DNA of 20,281 nucleotides from CAZLCK01 sp964558235 (GCA_964558235.1 CAZLCK010000024.1:1-20281), one strand, 5' to 3'; positions 6,723-14,690 are shown, numbered from the stretch's first letter. Translations and numbers: made by a program. The notes: generated by a model not told the origin, from the sequence alone.

Positions 6723-7859
6723 GTGGCAACCGATTACTACGAGGTTATTGGGGTAGATCGCAGCGCAACTGCTGATGAAATCAAGAAGGCATTTTACAAG
6801 AAGGCTCAAAAAATTCATCCGGACGTAAGCAATGATCCGGATGCGGAGTCTAAGTTTAAAGAGCTAAACGAGGCATACGCTGTTTTGTCTGACGAGAACA
6901 AACGCGCCCATTATGATCGCTTTGGAACTGTGGATGGTGCTGAGGGCTTTGGCGGTGCAGGATACGCAGACTTTTCCGATATTTTCAGTGGCTTTGGTGG
7001 CATGTCCGATATCTTTGATTCTTTTTTTGGTGGAGGAGCTGCTTCCGCCTCGGCGAGGACCCGTACGGCCGGACGCAATATGGCTGTTAGCTTGCGTCTG
7101 ACTTTGGAAGAGGTTGCTCAGGGATTTAATAAAGAGATTACTTATGAGCGTCTTGCAACTTGTGAGACCTGTCATGGAAGCGGTCTTGGCAAAAGCGGCA
7201 AAGTTAATACATGTTCCAAGTGTGGTGGTCGCGGTGTTGTAACGAGTGTTCAACGCACAATATTAGGAACAATGCAGACGCAAACAACCTGCCCAGAGTG
7301 CGGCGGCGAGGGTCAAACGATCGACATTCCATGCCCAGAGTGCGGCGGCGAGGGTAGAGCTTCCAAGAAACAGACGGTTGTCATCGATGTGCCTAAGGGT
7401 ATTCGAGACGGCCAGCAGATTAAGATGGATGGTTATGGTGAAGCTGGAGTTCGTGGCGATATTACCGGAGATCTTCTAGTAAAGGTCTATGTAGAAGAAC
7501 ATGAGCTTTTCCAACGCGAAAATGACAATTTGCACACAAGACTTTCGATCTCGATGTTACAGGCTGCCCTAGGTGCAACAATTTTAGTCGACGGCATTTT
7601 GCCAGATGAAGAGATTGAAGTTGAGATTCCGTCAGGTTCTCAAAATGATGATGTTGTGCGCATCAAAGGCTATGGGATGCCACGCTTAAGAAGTGATAAT
7701 CGTGGAGATTTATATGTGCATCTTTGGATTGAGATTCCAAAGAAGCTCTCAAAAGAGCAGCGTAAAGTCCTAGAAGAGGCAGCTGAGGTTTTTGGTGAAG
7801 AAGTTTCGGGCAAAAAAACTAAGACTCCGTTTCAAAAGTTAAAGGATGCTCTGTCTTAA
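6723..7859 (+). CDS. dnaJ: Chaperone protein DnaJ
   Basis: DnaJ is the Hsp40 co-chaperone that delivers clients to DnaK and stimulates its ATPase. The J domain (residues about 4-68) has the essential HPD at 32-34. A Gly/Phe-rich region follows (FGGAGYADFSDIFSGFGG), then four zinc-binding motifs: CETCHGSG, CSKCGGRG and two copies of CPECGGEG. The C-terminal substrate-binding domains complete a normal 378 residues. The GTG start at 6723 follows GGAGG at good spacing. Pairing with hrcA marks it as the DnaJ2-type copy of actinobacteria. The last two zinc motifs are encoded by an exact 23-base direct repeat (7291-7313 and 7332-7354), suggesting local duplication or gene conversion. Confidence 0.97.
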   Translation: MATDYYEVIGVDRSATADEIKKAFYKKAQKIHPDVSNDPDAESKFKELNEAYAVLSDENKRAHYDRFGTVDGAEGFGGAGYADFSDIFSGFGGMSDIFDSFFGGGAASASARTRTAGRNMAVSLRLTLEEVAQGFNKEITYERLATCETCHGSGLGKSGKVNTCSKCGGRGVVTSVQRTILGTMQTQTTCPECGGEGQTIDIPCPECGGEGRASKKQTVVIDVPKGIRDGQQIKMDGYGEAGVRGDITGDLLVKVYVEEHELFQRENDNLHTRLSISMLQAALGATILVDGILPDEEIEVEIPSGSQNDDVVRIKGYGMPRLRSDNRGDLYVHLWIEIPKKLSKEQRKVLEEAAEVFGEEVSGKKTKTPFQKLKDALS

Positions 7860-7870
7860 GGAGCTACATT

Positions 7871-7915
7871 GCCCTAAAGACTCTTTTTTCAATAAGATTT
7901 AATTGTCTTAAAGGC
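7871..7915 (+). terminator. Imperfect hairpin in the dnaJ-rsmE gap
   Basis: GCCCTAAAGAC (7871-7881) pairs with GTCTTAAAGGC (7905-7915) at 9 of 11 positions around a 23-base loop. The T-run is in the loop and not after the stem, so termination would be weak. The gap also holds a 6-bp inverted repeat CTATCC/GGATAG (7915-7920, 7943-7948). No promoter is recognised. Confidence 0.25.
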
Positions 7916-7979
7916 TATCCTGTTTAAAAGAGCGCTGCCGTGGGATAGTAGGAGATAACTAATTTGAAGGGGCACCAAG

Positions 7980-9020
7980 TTGTCTTACCCGCTGTTTTTT
8001 TGTGATGAAGAATTCGACTTATTGATGGAAGTTGCATGCGCAATTGCTGAAAGTCAAGTCGATCGTAATGCTTCTAACCTTGCTTCTGACCTGTCCTTAT
8101 TAGATGGTAAGGATTATGGTGTTGAAGAAGATAGATATAGTTTTTTTCGAGCAGCTAAAGAACTTGCAGAAAATGATGATTGCAATCCTTTGAGTGTTTT
8201 GCTTAAGCCACAAGAGGCTCATCACATGCAAGTTTTGCGTATCAGAGCAGGTGAGCGTGTAATACTTTCTGATGGGGTGGCCTATGCGGTCGTTGCTGAA
8301 GTGGTGGAGAGTCCGTCAAAGAAATCGAACACCTGCGTAGTGAAGCCTATTGAGTGCTATCCAATTTCACAACATCCACACCTCACCTTGGTGCAAGGAA
8401 TTTCAAAAGGCGAGAGAATGGATCTGCTTATTAGGCAGGCTGTTGAGCTTGGTGTAAAACATATTATTCCAGCGATTACAAATAGGTGCATAGTCTCGTT
8501 GGATGAGAAGAAAAAGGCCTCTAAGCTAAAGCGTTGGGAAAATGTAGCTGTTGCTTCTGCAAAGCAGTCGGGACAGGCCGTTCCGCCAATTATTTATGAC
8601 CCAATGGAGTTGGCAGATGCTCTTCATTTTGCAAGCTCTATGGGAGATATTTTTATCTGCCCTTGGGAAGAGAGCAACACCGGTTCGATTGGGGAATGTT
8701 TACAAGAGGCAAACGAGGATTCAAGAGTATTTCTTTTTATAGGTCCTGAAGGTGGCTTTGAAGAGAGTGAAGTTGAGGCGATCCGCCAAATCGGTGGCAA
8801 GGTTGTAACGCTTGGAAAGACGATTTTACGCACTGAAACTGCGGGTGTGATTGCGAGTGCGCTTGTAATCTATGAGCTTGGTGGACTTGGAAATATACGA
8901 GCTAGAAAAGGCTCACAAAATGCAGGTATTGCGAAGAACGACCGTGAGCTGAAGAGCATAGGAACAAGCAGTGCAAAAACTGCCGATATAACGCGAGATA
9001 AAGGCAGCGTAGATGGCTAG
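7980..9020 (+). CDS. rsmE: 16S rRNA (uracil1498-N3)-methyltransferase RsmE
   Basis: RsmE methylates U1498 of 16S rRNA. This is a SPOUT methyltransferase with the PUA-like substrate domain at HHMQVLRIRAGE (81-92), then VQGISKGERMDLLIRQAVELGV, WENVAVASAKQSGQ, and the AdoMet knot IGPEGGF (254-260) with LGKTILRTETA (278-288). At 346 residues it is about 100 longer than usual. The excess is an acidic segment at about 10-70, before the PUA-like domain, and a hydrophilic tail after residue 305. The TTG start at 7980 has GAAGGGG (7966-7972) seven bases upstream. A later start would still leave the core intact, so the N-terminus is not certain. Its end overlaps mtaB by eight bases. Confidence 0.93.
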   Translation: MSYPLFFCDEEFDLLMEVACAIAESQVDRNASNLASDLSLLDGKDYGVEEDRYSFFRAAKELAENDDCNPLSVLLKPQEAHHMQVLRIRAGERVILSDGVAYAVVAEVVESPSKKSNTCVVKPIECYPISQHPHLTLVQGISKGERMDLLIRQAVELGVKHIIPAITNRCIVSLDEKKKASKLKRWENVAVASAKQSGQAVPPIIYDPMELADALHFASSMGDIFICPWEESNTGSIGECLQEANEDSRVFLFIGPEGGFEESEVEAIRQIGGKVVTLGKTILRTETAGVIASALVIYELGGLGNIRARKGSQNAGIAKNDRELKSIGTSSAKTADITRDKGSVDG

Positions 9021-10287
9021 TCAACGATGTTTTTGTGTCGTTAATTTAGGATGTAAGGTCAATCGAGCAGAGTCCGATAGCTTCGCAGCGAGGTGTATCG
9101 CAGCTGGAGCAAGACCATCTAGCCTAGAAGAGGCCGACGTTGTCATTATTAATACCTGCACAGTTACATCTGAAGCAGATACAAAAACTCGCAAAGCTAT
9201 ACGTCGCGCAGCTCGTGAGACAAATTGTCCAGTAATTGTAACTGGCTGCGCTGCTGTGCTTAACGAAGATGAACTAAACAGCCTTGGAAAAAGGGTTGTC
9301 GTCGAGCCACTTCGTCATGAGGCAATTCAAAAGGCTCTTGAAATACTTTTTGTAGAACAGAGATCTCTTCAAGACGATCCTTATACAGATTCTTACATAT
9401 CTCTTCGGGCTTGCGAGGATTTTAAAGTTCGCATGGATATAAAGATTCAAGATGGATGTCCTTATGAGTGCGCATATTGCATAGTTACAAAGGTGCGTGG
9501 AAATCCTATATCAACTCCACAAGATAAGATAATTTCGCAAATTCACGAGGCTTATTCATGCGGTGTTCGCGAAGTGATTTTAGTCGGAGTAAATCTGGGC
9601 TGCTATTTTGACAAAGCCAAAAAAACTAATCTGTCTGGTCTTGTTAGAACAATATTAGATAGCGGGAAGACCCCACGAATAAGAATCTCATCGATTGAGC
9701 CTATGCATATCGATGAAGAGCTTGCAGATCTTCTTAAGAATAACCCTGGTAGGCTCGTTCCTCATTTTCATATTCCACTGCAGTCTGGCTCTAATGCAGT
9801 GCTTAAAAACATGGGGCGTCTCTATACAGCTGAGCAATTTTCGCAACGCGTGGGTCTTTTGTATGAGACTAATCCAAATGTTTGTATAACGACCGATGTG
9901 ATAGTTGGTTTTCCAGGTGAGAGTCAAAAAGACTTTGAAGATTCCTATGAGTTTTGCAAAGAGATGGGATTTTCTAAGATACATGTCTTTAGATATTCAA
10001 AGCGCATAGGAACTGTGGCCGCCGAAATGCAAGATCAGATAGACCCAAAAATTAGTGCGCAGCGGGCAGAGAAAATGCGTAAGCTTTCGGATCAGATGAG
10101 CAGAGCCGATATGCAAACTCGTTTGGGAACCGTTGAGGATCTCATAGTATTAAGTGGAAATAAGGCTATGTGTGAGAGCTATCACGATGCATATCTTGCA
10201 GATGGAGTGTACAAAAGAGGCGAAATTGTTAGAGCTCGTTTGATTGACACAAAAAATGATCTGTTTATCGCTGAGCCTCTCATATAG
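9013..10287 (+). CDS. mtaB: tRNA (t6A37) methylthiotransferase MtaB
   Basis: MtaB converts t6A at tRNA position 37 to ms2t6A, using two iron-sulfur clusters. The N-terminal methylthiotransferase domain has its three cluster cysteines at NLGCKVN (Cys14), INTCTVT (Cys49) and VTGCAA (Cys79). The radical SAM motif CPYECAYC gives Cys149, 153 and 156. The LGCKVNRAESD signature separates MtaB from MiaB and RimO. The length of 424 is typical, with a C-terminal TRAM-like part (DLIVLSG to the end). The ATG at 9013 overlaps the rsmE end, implying translational coupling. Confidence 0.95.
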   Translation: MASQRCFCVVNLGCKVNRAESDSFAARCIAAGARPSSLEEADVVIINTCTVTSEADTKTRKAIRRAARETNCPVIVTGCAAVLNEDELNSLGKRVVVEPLRHEAIQKALEILFVEQRSLQDDPYTDSYISLRACEDFKVRMDIKIQDGCPYECAYCIVTKVRGNPISTPQDKIISQIHEAYSCGVREVILVGVNLGCYFDKAKKTNLSGLVRTILDSGKTPRIRISSIEPMHIDEELADLLKNNPGRLVPHFHIPLQSGSNAVLKNMGRLYTAEQFSQRVGLLYETNPNVCITTDVIVGFPGESQKDFEDSYEFCKEMGFSKIHVFRYSKRIGTVAAEMQDQIDPKISAQRAEKMRKLSDQMSRADMQTRLGTVEDLIVLSGNKAMCESYHDAYLADGVYKRGEIVRARLIDTKNDLFIAEPLI

Positions 10288-10299
10288 TAAAAGGCGAAA

Positions 10300-10305
10300 T
10301 ATAAT
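10300..10305 (+). promoter_or_regulatory. Isolated -10 consensus before phoH
   Basis: TATAAT lies 40 bases before the phoH start, but there is no recognisable -35 box at the proper distance. It may be a secondary promoter inside the operon or chance in AT-rich DNA. Confidence 0.25.
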
Positions 10306-10345
10306 AGGGTTGGCTATGAAGATTGAGAGATTTGAGAGGAATTAA

Positions 10346-11377
10346 GTGCAGGCTAGTCGAGTTGAAAGTGTTGAGTCCAGCAGAAATATAGACGGCGCCT
10401 CTATCATTACTCATGTTGAATTTAGAGTTCCGCAAGATTTTGACATGAGGGCATTAGTGGGGCCAAGAGATCATTTTTTGAAGCTGCTCGAAGATAATTT
10501 TGATGCGCGAATTACAGTTCGTGGCGATAAGATTATTCTTGATGGTGATGAGATTGAAGTTCAGACAGTAAACTCTCTCATCTCAGATTTTATGAAGATT
10601 ATTGAACAGGGTGTAGCGCTTTCAGCACAGCAGGTTAAGCACTCGATAGATCTTGTAAAACGCGGCGATATGACTCCAGCTGCTTTGCGAGAAGATGTAA
10701 TTCTCACTTATAAAGGTAAGGCAATTCGGCCTAAAACAGCGGGTCAAAAACACTTTATCGATGCAATACGCTCTAATACGATCACCTTTGCCATCGGGCC
10801 TGCTGGAACTGGCAAGACCTATTTAGCCATGGCCATGGCTATAAATGCGCTAATCAATCGTGAGGTTACGCGCATAATTCTTACGCGTCCCGTAGTTGAG
10901 GCGGGGGAATCGCTTGGATTTTTACCCGGAACACTCTCTGAAAAGATCGACCCCTATGTGCGACCGCTCTATGACGCTCTTTTTGACATGATGGATGTCA
11001 CACGCGCAAATGAGTTGATTGCAGAGGGTGTAGTTGAGGTAGCGCCTCTAGCTTATATGCGCGGACGTACGCTCAACAGCAGCTTTATCATTTTAGATGA
11101 AGCACAGAATACAACTCCTCAACAGATGAAGATGTTTTTAACCAGGCTTGGCTTTGGTTCAAAGATGATTGTTACTGGTGATGTGACGCAGATCGATCTA
11201 GCTCGCACAAAGTCGGGACTTTTAACAGTTCGTAAGATTTTAACTGGAATCGACGATATTGCATTTTGTAAGCTTTCGGATAAGGACGTTGTAAGGCACT
11301 CTCTTGTGCAAAAGATTGTTACTGCCTATGAGAGTGAGGCCCACGGGAGTGAGACTTGCGAGAGTAAGACACGCTAG
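10346..11377 (+). CDS. phoH: PhoH-family ATPase (PhoH1 type)
   Basis: This is a cytoplasmic P-loop ATPase of the PhoH/YbeZ family, almost always found beside ybeY and linked to RNA metabolism. Walker A is GPAGTGKT (151-158) and Walker B is IILDEAQNT (248-256). A conserved arginine-containing RPVVEAGESLGFLPG lies between them, and TGDVTQIDL follows. The N-terminal 120 residues resemble the small RNA-binding-like domain of the family. The GTG start at 10346 has GAGAGGA (10334-10340) five bases upstream. The 343 residues are the usual size, ending in a short repetitive tail (SEAHGSETCESKTR). A 175-base spacer with repeats separates it from ybeY. Confidence 0.95.
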   Translation: MQASRVESVESSRNIDGASIITHVEFRVPQDFDMRALVGPRDHFLKLLEDNFDARITVRGDKIILDGDEIEVQTVNSLISDFMKIIEQGVALSAQQVKHSIDLVKRGDMTPAALREDVILTYKGKAIRPKTAGQKHFIDAIRSNTITFAIGPAGTGKTYLAMAMAINALINREVTRIILTRPVVEAGESLGFLPGTLSEKIDPYVRPLYDALFDMMDVTRANELIAEGVVEVAPLAYMRGRTLNSSFIILDEAQNTTPQQMKMFLTRLGFGSKMIVTGDVTQIDLARTKSGLLTVRKILTGIDDIAFCKLSDKDVVRHSLVQKIVTAYESEAHGSETCESKTR

Positions 11378-11387
11378 TTTTAAAGAG

Positions 11388-11442
11388 AGGGGTGTGGACA
11401 AAAACTTGGACACCTCAAGACAAGAAAAATGTCCACGCCTCT
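11388..11442 (+). terminator. Hairpin with competing fold after phoH
   Basis: Bases 11388-11400 pair with 11430-11442 (GTGGACA with TGTCCAC at the core, plus six pairs including two G-U) around a 29-base loop. Inside, GGTGT (11391-11395) can instead pair with ACACC (11410-11414). No T-run follows, so an attenuator or processing site is as likely as a terminator. Confidence 0.35.
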
Positions 11443-11475
11443 AAGTAGAGTGGATCGGTCTACAAAAATAATTTT

Positions 11476-11530
11476 GTCCTAACAATATGTAGGTGTTCTA
11501 ACGACATATATGTGTTCTAACGACATATTG
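11476..11530 (+). repeat. 19-bp tandem direct repeat upstream of ybeY
   Basis: Units at 11493-11511 and 11512-11530 share GTGTTCTAACGACATAT and agree at 17 of 19 bases. A diverged third unit (CCTAACAATATGTAG) lies at 11478-11492. The array stops 22 bases before the ybeY ATG and is placed like an operator or a structured leader. Confidence 0.8.
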
Positions 11531-11552
11531 TAAAAGCACGAAAGGGCGATGG

Positions 11553-12056
11553 ATGGAAAGCCCATATACAATCGATGTTTTTATAGATATCGATTTACCA
11601 GGTTTTGCTGATGAAGCACTAAAAAATGAGTGTCCATGGGTTTTGGACGAACAAAAGACAATCGAGCGTCTAAGCAAGCTCGTTGAGTTTATATTGTCTC
11701 AGGAGAAGGTTAGATCTGGAGCTGAGGTATCGGTTACCTTAGCGACCCCAGAGTATATTCATGAGCTTAATCGTGAGAATCGTGGTGTCGATTCTTCAAC
11801 AGATGTGCTCTCTTTTCCATGTGATTCTCCAGATGATACGGATGATGAAATAATACTTTTAGGCGATATTGTAATTGCTCCGTCGATCGTTTATAAACAA
11901 TCTCGCGAATATGGAACAACTTACACGGAGGAACTTGATCTTTTGATCACACATGGAACTCTGCATCTACTTGGCTATGATCATATTGAAGATAGCGATG
12001 CCGAGATCATGCAGGCAAAAGAGCGCCAACTTAGAGGTATGTGGGAGTCAAGGTGA
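11553..12056 (+). CDS. ybeY: Endoribonuclease YbeY (rRNA maturation factor)
   Basis: YbeY is a zinc-dependent single-strand RNase that takes part in 16S rRNA 3'-end maturation and ribosome quality control. The signature metal site HGTLHLLGYDH is intact at 134-144 (His134, His138, His144). The upstream segment NRENRGVDSSTDVLSFP is also typical. The 167 residues are normal for the family. The ATG at 11553 has AAAGGG (11541-11546) at good spacing; an out-of-frame ATG lies four bases before it. The gene sits between phoH and dgkA and shares its end with the next start. The tandem repeats just upstream suggest its own control within the otherwise compact operon. Confidence 0.95.
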   Translation: MESPYTIDVFIDIDLPGFADEALKNECPWVLDEQKTIERLSKLVEFILSQEKVRSGAEVSVTLATPEYIHELNRENRGVDSSTDVLSFPCDSPDDTDDEIILLGDIVIAPSIVYKQSREYGTTYTEELDLLITHGTLHLLGYDHIEDSDAEIMQAKERQLRGMWESR

Positions 12057-12451
12057 AGCCCGAACAAACACCAGATACTATTGATATTGAGCGCAAAACA
12101 ACACTAACTCAAGCGTTTAGATATGCGATTTTGGGCATAAAAAGCGGTATTGTTGGTCAAAGAAATATCAAAATCCATATAGTGATTGCGATTTTGGCGC
12201 TGATTGCATGTGCGATTTTGCGTTGCACATATATAGAATGGGCGATTGTAATTGTACTGATTGGCATTGTGATAGCAGCGGAACTTTTTAATAGCGCTAT
12301 CGAGTCTGCGGTCGATTTGGCAAGTCTAGAGATTAACAATCTGGCAAAGCTCGCAAAAGATATTGCTGCCGGAGCGGTCTTGGTTTTGTCCATCGTTGCT
12401 GCGGTAGTAGGGCTTATCATCTATATCAACGCTCTTTTGAGATTTTTGTAA
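12053..12451 (+). CDS. dgkA: Diacylglycerol kinase / undecaprenol kinase family membrane protein
   Basis: This small integral membrane kinase belongs to the DgkA family; in Gram-positive relatives it phosphorylates undecaprenol for cell-wall lipid recycling. Three hydrophobic helices are visible: IHIVIAILALIACAIL, IEWAIVIVLIGIVIAAELF and the final VLVLSIVAAVVGLIIY. The catalytic motif AELFNSAIESAVD and the following AKDIAAGAVL are intact. The GTG at 12053 is chosen because it overlaps the ybeY stop (GTGA) and has GGGAG five bases upstream, giving 132 residues. The GTG at 12041 would add four residues but has its AGAGG only three bases away. Substrate preference cannot be read from the sequence. 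Confidence 0.9.
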   Translation: MKPEQTPDTIDIERKTTLTQAFRYAILGIKSGIVGQRNIKIHIVIAILALIACAILRCTYIEWAIVIVLIGIVIAAELFNSAIESAVDLASLEINNLAKLAKDIAAGAVLVLSIVAAVVGLIIYINALLRFL

Positions 12452-12471
12452 GACAGTGTTTAGGAATGATA

Positions 12472-13443
12472 ATGGTTACTTCAAGCGATGATTATGAAGA
12501 ATTTACTGATCTTAAGGTAGGTTATGAAGAACCAAAATCCGGTTTTAAGAGCGGTTTTGTCACGCTCGTAGGCCGTCCGAATGCAGGAAAATCTACTCTG
12601 CTAAACGCTGTTATGGGCGAAAAGTTTGCTATCACATCGAAAGTTGCGCAAACGACTCGTCACAGAATTCGTGCCATCTATGATACTGATGATATGCAGA
12701 TGGTCATCGTCGATACACCGGGTATTCACAAGCCACACGATCCGCTCGGCGAGGAGCTTAATCACTCTGCTGTTCAAGGCATTCACGATGTGGATGTCAT
12801 CGCATTTTTACTCGATGCGCATAAGCAATTTGGAACAGGCGACAGCTTTGTTCTCGATACTATCAGGGATATAAACTGTGCAAAGATTTTGGTTATCAAT
12901 AAGGCCGACATCGTCTCACAAGAAGAGTGTAATGCACAGATAGATCGAGCTAGCGCTGAGTTTGAATTCGATGATGTAGTTGTTTGTTCTGCGCTAAAGG
13001 AATTTAACGTTAAGGGTTTTATTGCTGCAGTTGCAAAATTTTTACCAGAAGGCCCACGGTGGTTCCCGGCCAATATGGAGACTGATCAGCCAATCGAAGT
13101 TATCGTGGCAGAGTTTATCCGTGAGAAGGTTTTGAAGTCAACATATGATGAAGTTCCTCATGCTACAGGCGTGATGGTCGATGAGATGTATTGGGAGAAA
13201 AATCGTAAATACGGAGGATTTTATCAAATTACAGCTTCGATCTATGTCGATCACGCCTCCCAAAAAGGAATCATTATAGGCTCTGGGGGTAAAAATATTA
13301 AGCATATTGGCACTATGGCACGTGAGGATTTGGAGCACTTTTTGGGAGAAAAGTGTAATTTAGATTTGACTGTTAAAGTAAAGAAAAACTGGCGTAAAGA
13401 TGCTGCTCAGATAAGACGTTTTGGATATGGCGAGGGACTGTGA
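12472..13443 (+). CDS. era: GTPase Era, 16S rRNA-binding ribosome assembly factor
   Basis: Era is an essential-type GTPase that binds the 3' end of 16S rRNA during 30S assembly. Counting from the preferred start, the G1 motif is GRPNAGKST (34-42), followed by DTPGIHKP, NKAD and a C-terminal KH domain with GIIIGSGGKNIKHIG. A short acidic extension of about 26 residues precedes the GTPase domain. ATG 12472 is favoured over ATG 12466 because AGGA (12462-12465) is six bases from the former and directly touches the latter. The gene lies nine bases before recO. Context with ybeY makes a ribosome-maturation cluster. Confidence 0.96.
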   Translation: MVTSSDDYEEFTDLKVGYEEPKSGFKSGFVTLVGRPNAGKSTLLNAVMGEKFAITSKVAQTTRHRIRAIYDTDDMQMVIVDTPGIHKPHDPLGEELNHSAVQGIHDVDVIAFLLDAHKQFGTGDSFVLDTIRDINCAKILVINKADIVSQEECNAQIDRASAEFEFDDVVVCSALKEFNVKGFIAAVAKFLPEGPRWFPANMETDQPIEVIVAEFIREKVLKSTYDEVPHATGVMVDEMYWEKNRKYGGFYQITASIYVDHASQKGIIIGSGGKNIKHIGTMAREDLEHFLGEKCNLDLTVKVKKNWRKDAAQIRRFGYGEGL

Positions 13444-13452
13444 GACGAGCAA

Positions 13453-14340
13453 GTGGCAAGTTATAAGACCCGTGCGATAGTGCTCAAAAAGACAAAGCTC
13501 AAAGAGACTGATCTGATTTTAACGATGCTCTCAGAAGAGGGGTCGCAGATTCGCTGTGTAGCAAAGGGTGCACGAAAGCCCGGAAATACATTTTCTGCTC
13601 GCCTGGAACTTTTATCTGTGGCAGATCTGATGCTCCATGAGGGCAAAAATCTCGATATCGTAAGCGAGGCTAGGGTAGTGCAGACCAACGAGGCATGCCG
13701 AGCTGACATCGAGCATCTATCCTATGGCGCTGTTATCTCTGAATTTTTGGAGAAGACCTCAATGGAGGGTCAGGGAAGTCCAGTTTTGTTTCCAATGACA
13801 ATAGCTGCCCTAGATGCATTAGGCAAAGCGCAAGATAGTGCTCTGTCATTTATCGTCTCTGCTTACCTGATCAAAGCGATTGCCTATCTTGGATATAAGC
13901 CTTCGTTCGATGAATGTACAATCTGCGGAATACCGGCTACTGAGAGCGCCAAAGATATGGCACCAAGTGATGATGAATTGCTAAAACAGTATGCAGGAGG
14001 GCTTTTTACGATTAGTGCTGGGGGCTGGATTTGTCCGCAATGCTGTCAGTTTGAGGGTGGCAGTGGTTTTTTTGACGACAATATCAACGATCAAAGTGAT
14101 ACAGGTGATCAAGATATTGCAGGTCAAACCAATCTAGATGTAGTTTTGCCAACTGTAGTCGAGTGGATTAAAGCGCTTTTGGCAATGAAACTTGCTGATA
14201 TAAGTGTCGCGGTCTCTAATATAGGGGAAAAAGCAGGGCCGCTTTCGGCTGAATTAAATCATTTTTGCGAGCGATGGATCGAACAACATCTAGGGATCAG
14301 GCTCAAATCGCTTAACTATCTTTCACGGGTTACTTCTTAA
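13453..14340 (+). CDS. recO: DNA repair protein RecO
   Basis: RecO helps load RecA on gapped DNA in the RecFOR pathway. The N-terminal OB fold is clear (YKTRAIVLKKTKLKETDLILTM followed by GSQIRCVAKGARKP). The zinc-binding site uses CTIC (Cys155, Cys158) and CPQC (Cys194, Cys197), with an acidic stretch between them and another after (about 200-225, rich in Asp and Gly). The C-terminus has the usual helical end. The 295 residues are within the family range. GTG 13453 lies nine bases after the era stop with only a weak GAGACGAG upstream, so coupling to era is likely. It closes the housekeeping block. Confidence 0.93.
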   Translation: MASYKTRAIVLKKTKLKETDLILTMLSEEGSQIRCVAKGARKPGNTFSARLELLSVADLMLHEGKNLDIVSEARVVQTNEACRADIEHLSYGAVISEFLEKTSMEGQGSPVLFPMTIAALDALGKAQDSALSFIVSAYLIKAIAYLGYKPSFDECTICGIPATESAKDMAPSDDELLKQYAGGLFTISAGGWICPQCCQFEGGSGFFDDNINDQSDTGDQDIAGQTNLDVVLPTVVEWIKALLAMKLADISVAVSNIGEKAGPLSAELNHFCERWIEQHLGIRLKSLNYLSRVTS

Positions 14341-14430
14341 ACTTAACCGTATGACCCCGGAGGGGTTTGGACACACGGCCTAAGGGGACGTGGGCGTACG
14401 GCTCCAGGGGCGTGGGCATTTTTCAGAAGA
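14341..14430 (+). repeat. GC-rich repeats and nested hairpin after recO
   Basis: Seven bases after the recO stop a nested hairpin forms: CCGT (14347-14350) with ACGG (14375-14378) outside, and ACCCC (14354-14358) with GGGGT (14362-14366) inside. Two tandem units follow, 14375-14397 and 14398-14419, of the form ACGGCC..AGGGG..CGTGGGC, ending at a run of five T. The segment is much richer in G and C than the AT-rich DNA after it. It may terminate the operon. Confidence 0.5.
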
Positions 14431-14690
14431 ATTCTATAAAGCAGATTAAGCTTTCAAACTTTATGTTGGCCAATTTTTTAGCCTATTTCATCTAATTAGT
14501 TGAACATATTAAATTTTTAATGTTTAAATCAACCCTATCTTTTTTACTTGCGTAGCGAGTTTAGATAATGAAGAAATTGTGAAGGTATTTATCAAAAACT
14601 CGCTCGCATAAGATGCCGAAACAAAACTTTGTAGTGAATTATGAGTGAACACTACAGGACTCGGCATCCTCTGTGGAAAGGGAGGAATTT
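14431..14690 (+). promoter_or_regulatory. AT-rich spacer and two-hairpin leader of the MFS gene
   Basis: No gene is seen here. Hairpin A joins TGCG plus AGCGAGTTT (14549-14562) with AAACTCGCT plus CGCA (14596-14608), thirteen pairs with one bulge. Hairpin B at 14612-14668 has outer arms GATGCCGA and TCGGCATC (eight pairs) and inner arms TGTAGTG and CACTACA (seven pairs). GGGAGG follows 12 bases later, then the ATG. A possible -10 box GATAAT lies at 14564-14569. The folds could be a regulatory leader; no known riboswitch class is recognised. Confidence 0.45.

Noticed and set aside
6864..7253. 129-codon frame antisense to dnaJ
   Set aside because: It lies fully inside the well-supported dnaJ gene and has low-complexity, shadow-type composition.
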